NCBI GenBank assembly: GCA_017936685.1
Contig: JAGBFA010000015.1
Location: 62,001-126,000, forward strand
DNA length: 64,000 nucleotides
Reading direction: 5' to 3'
Origin: Alistipes sp.
Lineage (GTDB): Bacteria; Bacteroidota; Bacteroidia; Bacteroidales; Rikenellaceae
Shown: positions 9,143 to 17,317 of the stretch, in pieces
How the letters are laid out: every line of letters begins with the position of its first letter
Numbering within the stretch: position 1 is the stretch's first letter
Translations under genes and position numbers: made by a program
Notes under the pieces: model-generated
Seen by the model: the letters and a program-made list of their open reading frames with translations, nothing else
Database searches by the model: none
What the model was told of the DNA's origin: nothing

Positions 9143-9174
9143 TATGCGCAAATGAGGTTAAATCCATATCTTTG
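9143..9174 (+). promoter_or_regulatory. Promoter of the flavodoxin gene
   Basis: TATCTTTG at 9167-9174 is a perfect -7 box. A TATG/TTATG sequence about 20 bases upstream is a weak -33 element. The flavodoxin ATG lies 46 bases downstream. Confidence 0.6.
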
Positions 9175-9220
9175 CACTATCGACAAACAGAATCCCGCAG
9201 GATTCATAAAACGCAACGAC

Positions 9221-9793
9221 ATGAACAAAGTATTGAAGTATTTAACCATTGTACTTATGACAATTACCGCTTCGCACGTTACTGCACAGACCGGCGGTGC
9301 AGGTGCAAAATCGAAGATTCTCGTAGCCTATTTCTCGTGGTCGGGCAACACGCAGGCCGTAGCCGAACAGATAGCCGGACAGACCGGCGGCCAGCTCTTC
9401 AAGATAGAGACCATCAAGGCATATCCCGAGGAGTATCGCCCGTGTACCGAGGTAGCCAAGGTCGAGCGCGACAACGACGCCCGCCCGGCATTGAAATCGA
9501 GCGTCGACAACATGGCGCAATACGACATCGTGATGATCGGCTACCCCAACTGGTGGGGCACCATGCCCATGGCCGTCAAGACCTTCATCGAGAGCTACGA
9601 CCTGTCGGGCAAGACCGTTATCCCGTTCTGCACGCATGGCGGCGGCGGAGTGCAAAACTGCTTCCGCGACTTCCTGACCGCCACCCCGTCGTCGGAGCAC
9701 CAGGAGGGCCTGCTGCTCAACGGCAGCGCAGCCTCATCGTGCAAGGAGAGAGTGGAGAAGTGGTTGCAGAAGATCGGCATATCGGGCAGATAA
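9221..9793 (+). CDS. Secreted flavodoxin
   Basis: A 190-residue flavodoxin-fold protein with an N-terminal signal peptide (MNKVLKYLTIVLMTITASHVTA, cleaved before QTGG), so it acts in the periplasm or as an exported protein rather than in the cytoplasm. The FMN phosphate-binding loop is SWSGNTQAVAEQIA, and the second flavin loop is GYPNWWGTMPMAVKTFIE. This matches the flavodoxin_4 type common in gut Bacteroidetes, often annotated as NAD(P)H-dependent or exported flavodoxin. The frame is open further upstream, but the promoter box at 9167 lies inside that stretch and fixes the start at 9221. Its redox partner is not evident from the neighbours. Confidence 0.88.
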   Translation: MNKVLKYLTIVLMTITASHVTAQTGGAGAKSKILVAYFSWSGNTQAVAEQIAGQTGGQLFKIETIKAYPEEYRPCTEVAKVERDNDARPALKSSVDNMAQYDIVMIGYPNWWGTMPMAVKTFIESYDLSGKTVIPFCTHGGGGVQNCFRDFLTATPSSEHQEGLLLNGSAASSCKERVEKWLQKIGISGR

Positions 9794-9821
9794 CCGACCG
9801 ACCGATCAAACAGCCGAAATG

Positions 9822-9862
9822 AAAAAGTCTCGCCTCCCGAAATCGGAAGGCGAGACCTTTTC
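9822..9862. terminator. Bidirectional terminator between flavodoxin and malQ
   Basis: The stem GTCTCGCCT (9827-9835) and AGGCGAGAC (9848-9856) has T-rich flanks on both strands (CTTTTCATTT on plus, ACTTTTTCATT on minus). It separates the convergent flavodoxin and 4-alpha-glucanotransferase genes. Confidence 0.85.
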
Positions 9863-9881
9863 ATTTAGATCCGATACGCGT

Positions 9882-12335
9882 CTAACGTCCGCTCTCGGCT
9901 ATCATGTGGCGCACCATGCGGTTGAAATCGTCGGCTGCAAGCAGCTCTTCGAGCGTCATGTGCATGCGGTATCGCCAATAGTGGCGCGAGTTGGCAGGCA
10001 CGTTGATACGCTCCTCGTTGGGATTCTCCCGACGCAGTTCGCCGCTCATGGCTAACCAGTCCTGCCACGGCAGCACGGTCAGCATGGCCGGCGATTTGAG
10101 GTGCATGGCCACAATCCGCTCGCATATCCACGGCTCGCAGAAGTAGGGAGCATCGCCCCACTCGCCCAGCACATTGTTGTAGAAACGCTGGCTGACACGA
10201 CGGTCCTCCTCCCACCACGCGCGCACAGGGTTCATGTCGTGAGTCGAGGTGGTGCATACCGACAGATAGGGATAATCCCATGTTACACCGAACTCCACGC
10301 TCGGATCCTTGGGCATGCGCTGGATTTCGAGCGATAGTATCTGTTCGCCGTTCATCACCGCAGGCACGCAGTGCGGGATCATGCCGAGATCCTCGCCGCA
10401 GACGAGCATGTGCGTCGAGCAGATCAGCGGCGGCAGCTTGCGCATGGCCTCCTGCTGCCAGAACGCATCGTGACGACGATAGAAGAAGTCGTTGTAGAGA
10501 TTGTTGTAGGCATTTTTCTGATCATCGGGCAACCATCGGTAACACTCGGTCGACTGTGCCGATATGCGCGGGTGGAAGCGTCCGTGCTGTTTGCGATCCT
10601 CGACGAAGAGCACGTTATCGGTCTCGGTCACAGGTGCCGTGTGGCGGCTGCGGTCGAAGCGGAACCCATACGACGCAATCTCCTGCTCGGTATATGGCAG
10701 TGCCGGATTGAATCTGCCCAAAAGCGCGTTGACGGCATCTAACGGAATCTCCCAGATGCGGAAGAATCCCAATATGTGATCTATGCGATAGGCATCGAAA
10801 TACTCGGCCATCTTCACGAAGCGGGCACGCCACCACGCATAACCGTCTTCGGCCATCTTCTCCCAGTTATAGGTCGGGAAAGCCCAGTTCTGCCCCATGA
10901 CCGAGAAGTCATCGGGCGGAGCACCGGCCGAAGAGTCCATGTTGAACAGCGAGGGATAGACCCACGCATCGACGCTCGTGCGGCTTACGCCGATGGGAAT
11001 GTCGCCTTTGAGCACTACACCGTGAGCATGCGCATAGTCGCGCACCTCGCGCAGCTGACGCGAGAGATGATACTGCACGAAGTAGTTGTAGGCCACCTCG
11101 TCGAAGTGCTCCTTCTCATAGCGTGCAGCCTTGGCGGCACTATATTTCGCCATCGATCCCCACTTCGAGAAGTCGGGCGTAGAGTGGCGGTCGCGCAGGG
11201 CGCAGAATACGGCATAAGGCCGCAGCCACTCCTCGTTGGCGGCCATGAAGGTTTTGTAATCGCGCGTGCGGAATGTCCGGGCCGCGTCCTGTCGATATAT
11301 GGCGTGCAGATAGTCGCTCTTGGCACGGTTGACACGTTCGTAATCCACCGTCGGCAGCGAGTTGAGCTCCCTGCCCAAAACCTCGTAACGCGCCTGCTCC
11401 GCGTCGTCTTTCAGACGGCCGACTTCGCTCAGACGCAGGAACTGCGGGTGCAGGGCGAAGGTGGAGTTGGCATTATAGGGATAAGAGTCCTGCCATGTGC
11501 CGGTCATCGTAGTGTCGTTGACGGGCAGGATCTGTATGATACTCTGTCCTGTGGCGGCAGCCCAGTCGACCATAAGGCGCAGGTCGGCGAACTCGCCCAC
11601 GCCGAAGCTCTGCTCCGAACGCAGCGAGAAGACGGGGATTGCAACGCCTGCTCCCCGCCATGCAGGCATATCGAACACTGGCCGCAGCGAATCCACCACG
11701 ACGCCGTCGGCCGTTATGGCAGCCACATCGCAACGGTTGTCGCCGCCGCACTCCCATGCCGCGACGCTGCCGTCGCGAGAATCGACTATGACGAACTTAT
11801 ATGCGAACGATGCGGGCAGCTGCGAACGTTTGATGCGTGCGCACCACATCGGGGCCTCTATCGGGATCATCTCCACACCCTGCGCCGCCTGCCACTGCCC
11901 CAAAGCCGCCGTATCGCCCACCAGGACGACCTTCTGCCACGGGCGCACCGACGGTATCTCGGCACGGATCATCAACTCTCCCTTTTTTAATGCCACAGCG
12001 CGTCGGCTTCTCTCACGGGCGAATACGCCGTCGGTAAACATCGACGAGCGCAGCGGCCTGTCCGATGGCTCGGCGTGCCAGCGATCCGCAACGGCGACCG
12101 TGGTCAACGACTTGTCGAGCGTCAGGCGGTGCGCCGCACCCCATTCGCGTCGCAGCACTTCGGCTCCGCGGCATAGCTCGTAGGCATACTCCACCTCGAC
12201 AGCCGGCTTGCAGTCCACAGCGCACTCCCAGCGTCCGTCGCCGACATATCGCATGGGATAGCGTTTGCCGCCGAGCGTCACAGCGAGTTCTTCGCCGTAG
12301 CGCGTGCGATACTCTATACTTAATGTTATCAACAT
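9882..12335 (-). CDS. malQ: 4-alpha-glucanotransferase with N-terminal starch-binding domains
   Basis: An 817-residue GH77 amylomaltase that disproportionates alpha-1,4-glucans in the cytoplasm for glycogen or starch use. The first 230 residues hold CBM20-like modules; the second is clear (PWQKVVLVGDTAALGQWQ). This is the layout of the DPE2-like enzymes of Bacteroidetes and plants. The catalytic barrel follows: GVAIPVFSLRSEQSFGVGEFADL, the nucleophile Asp519 in YRIDHILGFFRIWEIP, the acid/base Glu648 in CGEDLGMIP, and STHDMNPVRAWW. The start is 17 bases after the stop of the HAD gene upstream on the same strand, so the two are probably co-transcribed. The gene is complete and is bounded by the shared terminator at its 3' end. 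Confidence 0.93.
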   Translation of the reverse strand: MLITLSIEYRTRYGEELAVTLGGKRYPMRYVGDGRWECAVDCKPAVEVEYAYELCRGAEVLRREWGAAHRLTLDKSLTTVAVADRWHAEPSDRPLRSSMFTDGVFARERSRRAVALKKGELMIRAEIPSVRPWQKVVLVGDTAALGQWQAAQGVEMIPIEAPMWCARIKRSQLPASFAYKFVIVDSRDGSVAAWECGGDNRCDVAAITADGVVVDSLRPVFDMPAWRGAGVAIPVFSLRSEQSFGVGEFADLRLMVDWAAATGQSIIQILPVNDTTMTGTWQDSYPYNANSTFALHPQFLRLSEVGRLKDDAEQARYEVLGRELNSLPTVDYERVNRAKSDYLHAIYRQDAARTFRTRDYKTFMAANEEWLRPYAVFCALRDRHSTPDFSKWGSMAKYSAAKAARYEKEHFDEVAYNYFVQYHLSRQLREVRDYAHAHGVVLKGDIPIGVSRTSVDAWVYPSLFNMDSSAGAPPDDFSVMGQNWAFPTYNWEKMAEDGYAWWRARFVKMAEYFDAYRIDHILGFFRIWEIPLDAVNALLGRFNPALPYTEQEIASYGFRFDRSRHTAPVTETDNVLFVEDRKQHGRFHPRISAQSTECYRWLPDDQKNAYNNLYNDFFYRRHDAFWQQEAMRKLPPLICSTHMLVCGEDLGMIPHCVPAVMNGEQILSLEIQRMPKDPSVEFGVTWDYPYLSVCTTSTHDMNPVRAWWEEDRRVSQRFYNNVLGEWGDAPYFCEPWICERIVAMHLKSPAMLTVLPWQDWLAMSGELRRENPNEERINVPANSRHYWRYRMHMTLEELLAADDFNRMVRHMIAESGR

Positions 12336-12352
12336 GATATTTAGGTTTTGGT

Positions 12353-12964
12353 TTATAGGTTAGCTTGCTGAATCAGGCGCGAGCGCAACTCGGCGCAACT
12401 GCCCTCGGGATCGGTGTGATCGAACAGATAACCACCGATGCCCATCTCGCGCGCCGCCTCGATGTTCGAGGCGCGGTCGTCGACGAACAGCGTCTGCGCG
12501 GCATCGAGAGAGTAACGTTCGAGCAGGATCTCATATATCCGACGCTCGGGTTTGACCACATGTTCTTCGCACGATACGACCTCGCCGTCGAAAGCCGCAT
12601 ATACAGGCATACGACGCAGAAATGCGATGAACTCGCACGACATGTTCGACAGCACGTAGAGACGATACCCCGCCGCCTTCAACTCGCCTATCAGCTTCTC
12701 GGTCGCGGGTATGGCCTCCTGCATGAGGATCGAACGTTGCAGATACTCCTCGGCCTTGGCGCGCTCGCACGAGTTATAGGCGCAAAGATCGCCTATCACC
12801 TCGTCGTAGCTTCGCACGCCGCGGTCGTAATCCTCCCAGAAACGGGGCATCTCGGGCAGCATGATATACGAGAAGAAGTCGATGAAATCGCGCTCCAACT
12901 TCTTGACATCTCGGGCGAACACCACGCCGCCCAGATCGAATACTATATTTTTTACACTCTCCAT
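12353..12964 (-). CDS. HAD family hydrolase (YihX-like phosphatase)
   Basis: A 203-residue HAD-superfamily phosphatase. Motif I is IVFDLGGVVF, with nucleophile Asp10 and Gly12 in place of the usual second acid, as in the YihX/epoxide-hydrolase-like branch. Motif II is LYVLSNMS, the Lys is in HVVKPERRIYEILLERY, and motif IV is LFVDDRASNIEAA. The family includes sugar-phosphate phosphatases such as the alpha-glucose-1-phosphatase YihX, which would suit its position directly before malQ, but this is inference. The -7 promoter box lies only six bases before the ATG (see the promoter entry). Confidence 0.87.
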   Translation of the reverse strand: MESVKNIVFDLGGVVFARDVKKLERDFIDFFSYIMLPEMPRFWEDYDRGVRSYDEVIGDLCAYNSCERAKAEEYLQRSILMQEAIPATEKLIGELKAAGYRLYVLSNMSCEFIAFLRRMPVYAAFDGEVVSCEEHVVKPERRIYEILLERYSLDAAQTLFVDDRASNIEAAREMGIGGYLFDHTDPEGSCAELRSRLIQQANL

Positions 12965-12970
12965 ACCTTA

Positions 12971-12978
12971 CAAATATA
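12971..12978 (-). promoter_or_regulatory. -7 box (TATATTTG) of the HAD-malQ operon
   Basis: On the minus strand TATATTTG ends six bases before the HAD ATG. In Bacteroidetes transcription normally begins about 5-7 bases after this box, so the message would be leaderless or nearly so. Confidence 0.5.
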
Positions 12979-13069
12979 CTCTTTTTCGAGCTAAAAAACG
13001 TAACCGGCCGCCGATTTTCACTCCGAGCGGTAGGATAAGGGCGACGAGCGGAGCGTTTTCAATGATGTT

Positions 13070-13232
13070 TTCGTATATTCGGCTATCGCAAAAGATACTG
13101 CGCCTCGGGAAAAAATGCAAGTGAACTTGCTTGTTTCTCTCGGCTTATTCGTATCTTTGGCTACGCCGAAGATACTCCCGCTCGGCAAAATGCAAACGAG
13201 TTTGCTTTTGCCCTCGCTTATTCGTATCTTTG
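13070..13232 (+). repeat. Tandem palindromic repeat carrying promoter-like boxes, upstream of pnuC
   Basis: Two imperfect units (13070-13147, 78 bp; 13148-13220, 73 bp) and the first 12 bases of a third (13221-13232) lie in tandem. Each begins TTCGTATCTTTG or a near match, which contains a -7 box. Unit 2 opens with an 11-bp inverted repeat (GTATCTTTGGC and GCCGAAGATAC). Each full unit also has an inner palindrome: GCAAGTGAACTTGC at 13117 and GCAAACGAGTTTGC at 13192, where the arms differ but still pair. The third, partial unit supplies the TATCTTTG box (13225-13232) 19 bases before the pnuC ATG. Confidence 0.8.
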
Positions 13233-13251
13233 CGCCCAAAAATATTAGATC

Positions 13252-13974
13252 ATGAAAGCATCTGCGATAAAGGACACGTTGCGTCCGACCGACTACCTGA
13301 TAATAATTCTCACACTCGGCTCGACCGTAACCTATTCGATCATTCAGCACCGCATCGACATACTCGGCACCGTGGCATTGCTGTTCGGTGTCACGGGCAC
13401 CGTGCTGAGTGCCAAGCGCAGCATCTGGAACTTCGTGTTCAGCACCGTCAACGTCACTCTCTACGCCATCATAGCCTACAACGCAACCAACTATGGGCAA
13501 GCGGCTTTGAACGCCCTATATTATCTTCCGATGCAGTTCATAGGCTGGCGTGCATGGAGCCGCCGCAAAGACGAGCACAACACCTCGAAGGTGCGTTCGC
13601 GGTCGCTGACCATGCGGCAGATGATCTGTTGCGTCGCGGCACTCGTGGCGGGTGTCGCCGTCACATGGGCTGCAATGCGCTATCTAACCGATGCCGAGCA
13701 CCCGTTCAAGGATTCGCTCACCACCGTGCTGTTCGTCATAGGCCAGATACTGCTGACGATGGCCGTATGGCAGCAATGGATATTCTGGATAGCAGGCAAT
13801 CTGGTCAACATTGTGCTGTGGAGCATGGTGATGGCCTCGGGCGACATGGTCGGCGGACTGATGGTCATAAAATATTCGATGTACATGATCAACTGCATCA
13901 ACGGCATCGTCATCTGGCGGCGCACGGCCATGCCGGCAGATTCCAGCTGCACGCTCCGCACCGAAAACCGGTAG
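13252..13974 (+). CDS. pnuC: PnuC-family nicotinamide riboside / vitamin transporter
   Basis: A 240-residue inner-membrane protein with about seven hydrophobic helices that fits the PnuC family, facilitators that move unphosphorylated vitamin precursors (nicotinamide riboside; PnuT members take thiamine). The family features are the NFVFSTVNVTLYAIIAY helix, the aromatic-rich LYYLPMQFIGWRAW segment, and the WQQWIFWIAGNLVNIVLW repeat. The start at 13252 lies just after the TATCTTTG box. No NadR-type kinase or thiamine gene adjoins it, so the substrate (NR or thiamine) is undecided; no THI-box or NAD-type riboswitch is evident in the leader. Confidence 0.88.
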   Translation: MKASAIKDTLRPTDYLIIILTLGSTVTYSIIQHRIDILGTVALLFGVTGTVLSAKRSIWNFVFSTVNVTLYAIIAYNATNYGQAALNALYYLPMQFIGWRAWSRRKDEHNTSKVRSRSLTMRQMICCVAALVAGVAVTWAAMRYLTDAEHPFKDSLTTVLFVIGQILLTMAVWQQWIFWIAGNLVNIVLWSMVMASGDMVGGLMVIKYSMYMINCINGIVIWRRTAMPADSSCTLRTENR

Positions 13975-14047
13975 CCCAATCCGCGGCCTCCTAACCGCAC
14001 GAGCGTAAATTTCGGCCGACGCATTAGCAAAATCGCAAATAATTGCC

Positions 14048-14055
14048 TATATTTG
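14048..14055 (+). promoter_or_regulatory. -7 box (TATATTTG) upstream of the structured RNA candidate
   Basis: A perfect TATATTTG box lies 74 bases after the pnuC stop and about 50 bases before the closing stem of the RNA candidate. It is followed at once by a nested hairpin (GTCCG, ATCC / GGAT, CGGAC). Confidence 0.5.
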
Positions 14056-14103
14056 TCCGACGATCCCCGCAAAGGATTGCCGGACATATTTTATAGGACA
14101 TAC

Positions 14104-14273
14104 GAAAAAGCATCGGCTTTTTTCTTACTATCGGAACTTGGACACTTTCGCATAGGGTAAGGAATAAAGGTTGATGTCTTCGCTGTTTTCAGCGTGGGCA
14201 TACCATACCCTATTCTACCCTAAGGCAGTCCAAGGCCTCGATAGCGGATAGGGAATACTGCTCACGCTTTTTC
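14104..14273 (+). ncRNA. Rod-like structured RNA candidate, 6S RNA-like
   Basis: The 339-base gap after pnuC holds a long interrupted hairpin. Its nested arms are GAAAAAGC (14104) with GCTTTTTC (14266), CTATCG (14128) with CGATAG (14239), CTTGGAC (14137) with GTCCAAG (14228), AGGGTA/GAATA (14154) with TATTC/TACCCT (14211), and the terminal CGCTG (14181) with CAGCG (14190). The unpaired stretches on both sides around the middle make an open bubble. A rod of about 170 bases with a central bubble is how 6S RNA looks, and Bacteroidales are known to have a 6S RNA. The 3' end runs into a T-rich stretch. An alternative is that GAAAAAGCATCGGCTTTTTTC (14104-14124) is a separate small terminator and the rest is a leader of the Sel1 gene. 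Confidence 0.45.
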
Positions 14274-14313
14274 TTGTCTTGTAGCAGTGCATGACCCTTT
14301 AAATTATAATGCT

Positions 14314-15966
14314 ATGAAGACGAAACTAATCCACTTGATCGCAGCCGTCATGATCGGCATCGTTCACGCCGCAGCTCAAAATCCCGAGATGAGCCAGCTG
14401 ATGAAGAGAGCCGCGTCGGGCGATTACGATGCGCGAATGCGCATGGCCGTAGCCTCGATGACAGGCGACGGAACAGACAAAAACGAGGAACAGGGCTCCT
14501 ATTGGTTGCAGAAAGCCGCCGAGAAAGCCGATCCCGAGGCATGGTATCACCTCGGGGCATGCTATCTGTCGGAGCGCGGCGTATCCCGCGACATACAGAA
14601 AGGATTGGAGTATATCTCTCGATCGGCAGAAGCGGGATTCGCACCGGCACAAGCCCTACTTGGCCTGATGTATTTCTATGGTAACAGATACGAATATGTA
14701 TCCGAGCAGATGAAATATCGTCCCTACGACATTCCGGATATGCTCAAAGGAGAATTAATCCGTGCCGGATATTATCGTATCCGTTATAACGACAGCGAAC
14801 AGAACATACCCGTCGACCGATCGCTCGGCATCTATTGGCTCACCGAAGCCGCAAACCGACAAGACAACAGTGCTTTGTACGAGCTGGCCTTAATATATTG
14901 GGACGGCGAAGAAGGGATCGAGCCGGACAAACAGCAGGCATATCGGCTGATGCGCATTGCCGCCGAGAACGGTATGGGCATAGCCGCAAGGGAAATAGCC
15001 GCTTGGTACAAGAACGGGATCGACGGCATGACCGAACCGGATACGGGGCTTGCCTTCGAATGGTATCTCAAAGCAGCCGAGTGCGGCGACGTTAGTTCAA
15101 TGTGTTGGGTAGGCGAATATTACAGCGGGAAGGTCGAAAGTCCGGTAGAACCCGATGCCGACAAGATGATCGAATGGTATCGTAAAGCGGCCGAGTACCC
15201 CTATCCCGATATAGACGGCTATGACTTGTGGGCGCAAAGGAAGTTGGGTTATATATATAGGGACGGCTTGCACGTGCAGCCGGACATGGCGGAAGCAGCG
15301 AAGTGGCTGCGTATGGCTGCCGAACGCGACGATGCGGAGGCGCAATATGCTTTGGCCGATCTATACGACGATCCGAAGTATGGCATCAAAGATTCGGGCA
15401 AAGCCATATTCTGGTACAAGAAATCGGCGGACAACGGTTATACGGCCGCAATGGTAAACCTGAGTCTAAAATATCTGAACGGAGACGGAGTGGCAAAAAA
15501 CGAGCAGGCGGCATTAGAATACATGTCTCGGGCGGCCGACGCAGGTAGTGCCATGGCCATCACGAATATGGGAGTATTTTATTGGAACGGGTATGGCTGC
15601 ACGGCCGACCGGCAGAAAGCTATAGAGTTGTGTATCAAGGCCGGCGATATGGGCTTTGCCGCGGGATATTTGAAAGCAGGCCAGTTCTATGACTTGCTTG
15701 CGCAATCCGAACAGAACCGCAAAGCAAAACGGGAATTGGAGCAATACGCTTTTGCATATACGGAAAAAGCCGCTCGAATGGGCGATGCCGATGCTCAATG
15801 TTACTTATCGGCCAAATACAGCCTCGGTCAAGGTTGCAAAGAGAACAGAGATATGCAATTCTACTGGCTGAAAAAGGCAATGGCGCAAGGGCATCAAGAA
15901 GCAACGGAACTTTATAACAAATTGCGCGAAATCGCACGACAGTACAATCAGCCGTGGAGATGGTAG
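14314..15966 (+). CDS. Secreted Sel1-repeat protein
   Basis: A 550-residue protein made almost wholly of Sel1/TPR-like repeats of about 36 residues, each with the pattern A..W..KAAE.GD..A. A signal peptide (MKTKLIHLIAAVMIGIVHAAAQ) sets the start at ATG 14314 rather than the GTG at 14287 and sends it to the periplasm. Clear repeats include GSYWLQKAAEKADPEAWYHLGACYLSE and the run of EWYLKAAECGD, EWYRKAAEYPY, KWLRMAAERDD, FWYKKSADNGY. Such solenoids act as protein-binding scaffolds, and the client is not known. It overlaps the small HTH gene downstream, and the base composition is less GC-rich than in flanking core genes, which suggests an accessory cassette. Confidence 0.85.
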   Translation: MKTKLIHLIAAVMIGIVHAAAQNPEMSQLMKRAASGDYDARMRMAVASMTGDGTDKNEEQGSYWLQKAAEKADPEAWYHLGACYLSERGVSRDIQKGLEYISRSAEAGFAPAQALLGLMYFYGNRYEYVSEQMKYRPYDIPDMLKGELIRAGYYRIRYNDSEQNIPVDRSLGIYWLTEAANRQDNSALYELALIYWDGEEGIEPDKQQAYRLMRIAAENGMGIAAREIAAWYKNGIDGMTEPDTGLAFEWYLKAAECGDVSSMCWVGEYYSGKVESPVEPDADKMIEWYRKAAEYPYPDIDGYDLWAQRKLGYIYRDGLHVQPDMAEAAKWLRMAAERDDAEAQYALADLYDDPKYGIKDSGKAIFWYKKSADNGYTAAMVNLSLKYLNGDGVAKNEQAALEYMSRAADAGSAMAITNMGVFYWNGYGCTADRQKAIELCIKAGDMGFAAGYLKAGQFYDLLAQSEQNRKAKRELEQYAFAYTEKAARMGDADAQCYLSAKYSLGQGCKENRDMQFYWLKKAMAQGHQEATELYNKLREIARQYNQPWRW

Positions 15967-16229
15967 ATACTCCGATGGATACAGACCGAGCCGCCGCACG
16001 AGCTATCGGCGAGGAGATACGCGCCGAGCTGCGGCGGCAGGGGCGCAGCGTCGTCTGGTTAGCACGCGAATTGTCGTGCGACCGGACGACGTGCTACCGC
16101 ATATTCCGCTCGCACAGCATCGATACTCTGCTGCTGTGGCGCATATCGCGTATCTTAGATCACGATTTCTTCGATCGCTACCGCTGCTGTCTCCCGCCAC
16201 GAAGTGGCAAAGACACGACAAATACGTGA
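15960..16229 (+). CDS. Small helix-turn-helix DNA-binding protein
   Basis: About 89 residues with a compact XRE-like helix-turn-helix: IGEEIRAELRRQGRSVVWLARELSCDRTTCYRIF, then SIDTLLLWRISRILDHDFF. This is the short regulator type common in Bacteroides and relatives, where the line ends in IDTxLLxRIS.xLxHDFF. Possible starts are GTG 15954, ATG 15960 and ATG 15975; ATG 15960 overlaps the Sel1 stop codon (ATGGTAG) and implies translational coupling. It probably controls this small cluster, but no binding site can be named. Confidence 0.72.
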   Translation: MVDTPMDTDRAAARAIGEEIRAELRRQGRSVVWLARELSCDRTTCYRIFRSHSIDTLLLWRISRILDHDFFDRYRCCLPPRSGKDTTNT

Positions 16230-16273
16230 CTATGGCGCAACACTAAACGCACTGATTTAACGTCTGCGGCCAA

Positions 16274-16281
16274 TAACTTTG
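16274..16281 (+). promoter_or_regulatory. -7 box (TAACTTTG) of the secreted barrel protein gene
   Basis: TAACTTTG matches the -7 consensus and lies 20 bases before the ATG at 16302. There is no clear -33 element. Confidence 0.5.
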
Positions 16282-16301
16282 CAGTAAAAAGGTTCACACC
16301 C

Positions 16302-17282
16302 ATGAAGAGACTGTTTTGCCTTATATTGTTATTGCTGTCGGTATCCGCCCTTTCGGCCAGAAAGTGGGTATTCACCGTCTTAAATTCCGCCAGCTGTCCG
16401 GTAACGGTTAATATCGGAAGCGAGACCTATGTGCTTAGCGTTGCCGACAAATACGCCACCGAGCCACCTCGCGCCATAGTCATTTATAACGACAATAATT
16501 TTCAATGGAGCGCGTACGACAAGGCCGGCGACCCCATTAAACATTGGAGCGAGCAAAACGTATTCGATGACAATGGAAATCTGAAACATACCAGAATAGT
16601 ACTCTGCGGCGCGGGATATGTCTTCCGGCAAAGCGACAGTTCATCGTCTTACGACAGCGGCGGCGACAGCTCGTCGGTCTCGGGTTATGCCGGCTCCGAC
16701 AGTGGAGAGGGTTACTCCGATGCGGGCGACACGCAGTATCAAGCATCTCCCGATTATTCGCATATGTCGACAAGCGACTATGCGAAGTTGACAGCCATCG
16801 AAACCGTCGGCAATACGATCAATCAATTCGGGAGTGTCGCTGCCCAAATGACCAAACTGCCCAGCAGCTATTATCCCTACATAGGCATCAATCTCGGCAT
16901 GTCGCGTTTCGCCGGTCAATATGCACGCATCAAGACATGTCTCGGCGGAGGAGGAGGATTCACACTGATGGGAGGTGTCGGCAAAGAGTGGATATTCAGC
17001 CCGAACAACGACAAGAATCTGCTGTGGCACGTCGGCCTCGGATACTACATGACTGACGATTGCGGCAGCGAATTCGGCATGAACATACTCCTCGGCGAGA
17101 CTCCCGTATGCCCCAACAAAGGACTGCTGCTCGAAATATCCTACGGTTATTTCTTCGGATACGATCAGATATTCGGCGTATACGGTTCATTGGGCATAGG
17201 CGGCGGAAATCTCGACTCGAAAAACGCTAAGTTCATCTTCGACTGGAACATCGGCATCGCCGTAAAACTTTGGAGCAGATAA
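16302..17282 (+). CDS. Secreted protein with Ser/Gly linker and C-terminal barrel-like domain, unknown function
   Basis: I do not recognise this 326-residue protein. It has a signal peptide (MKRLFCLILLLLSVSALSARKW) and an N-terminal domain of about 100 residues (VFTVLNSASCPVTVNIGSETYVLS). A low-complexity Ser/Gly/Asp linker follows around residues 108-145. The C-terminal half alternates Gly and aromatic residues (YPYIGINLGMSRFAGQY, WHVGLGYYMTDD, SYGYFFGYDQIFGVYGSLGIGGG) and ends in WNIGIAVKLWSR, which looks like an outer-membrane beta-barrel or a related sheet. It lies in one cluster with the Sel1 protein, the HTH regulator and the small secreted protein that follows, so the four may act together at the cell envelope. 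Confidence 0.65.
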   Translation: MKRLFCLILLLLSVSALSARKWVFTVLNSASCPVTVNIGSETYVLSVADKYATEPPRAIVIYNDNNFQWSAYDKAGDPIKHWSEQNVFDDNGNLKHTRIVLCGAGYVFRQSDSSSSYDSGGDSSSVSGYAGSDSGEGYSDAGDTQYQASPDYSHMSTSDYAKLTAIETVGNTINQFGSVAAQMTKLPSSYYPYIGINLGMSRFAGQYARIKTCLGGGGGFTLMGGVGKEWIFSPNNDKNLLWHVGLGYYMTDDCGSEFGMNILLGETPVCPNKGLLLEISYGYFFGYDQIFGVYGSLGIGGGNLDSKNAKFIFDWNIGIAVKLWSR

Positions 17283-17317
17283 CGATCCGAATCAAACCTT
17301 TTAAACACATAATCGTT

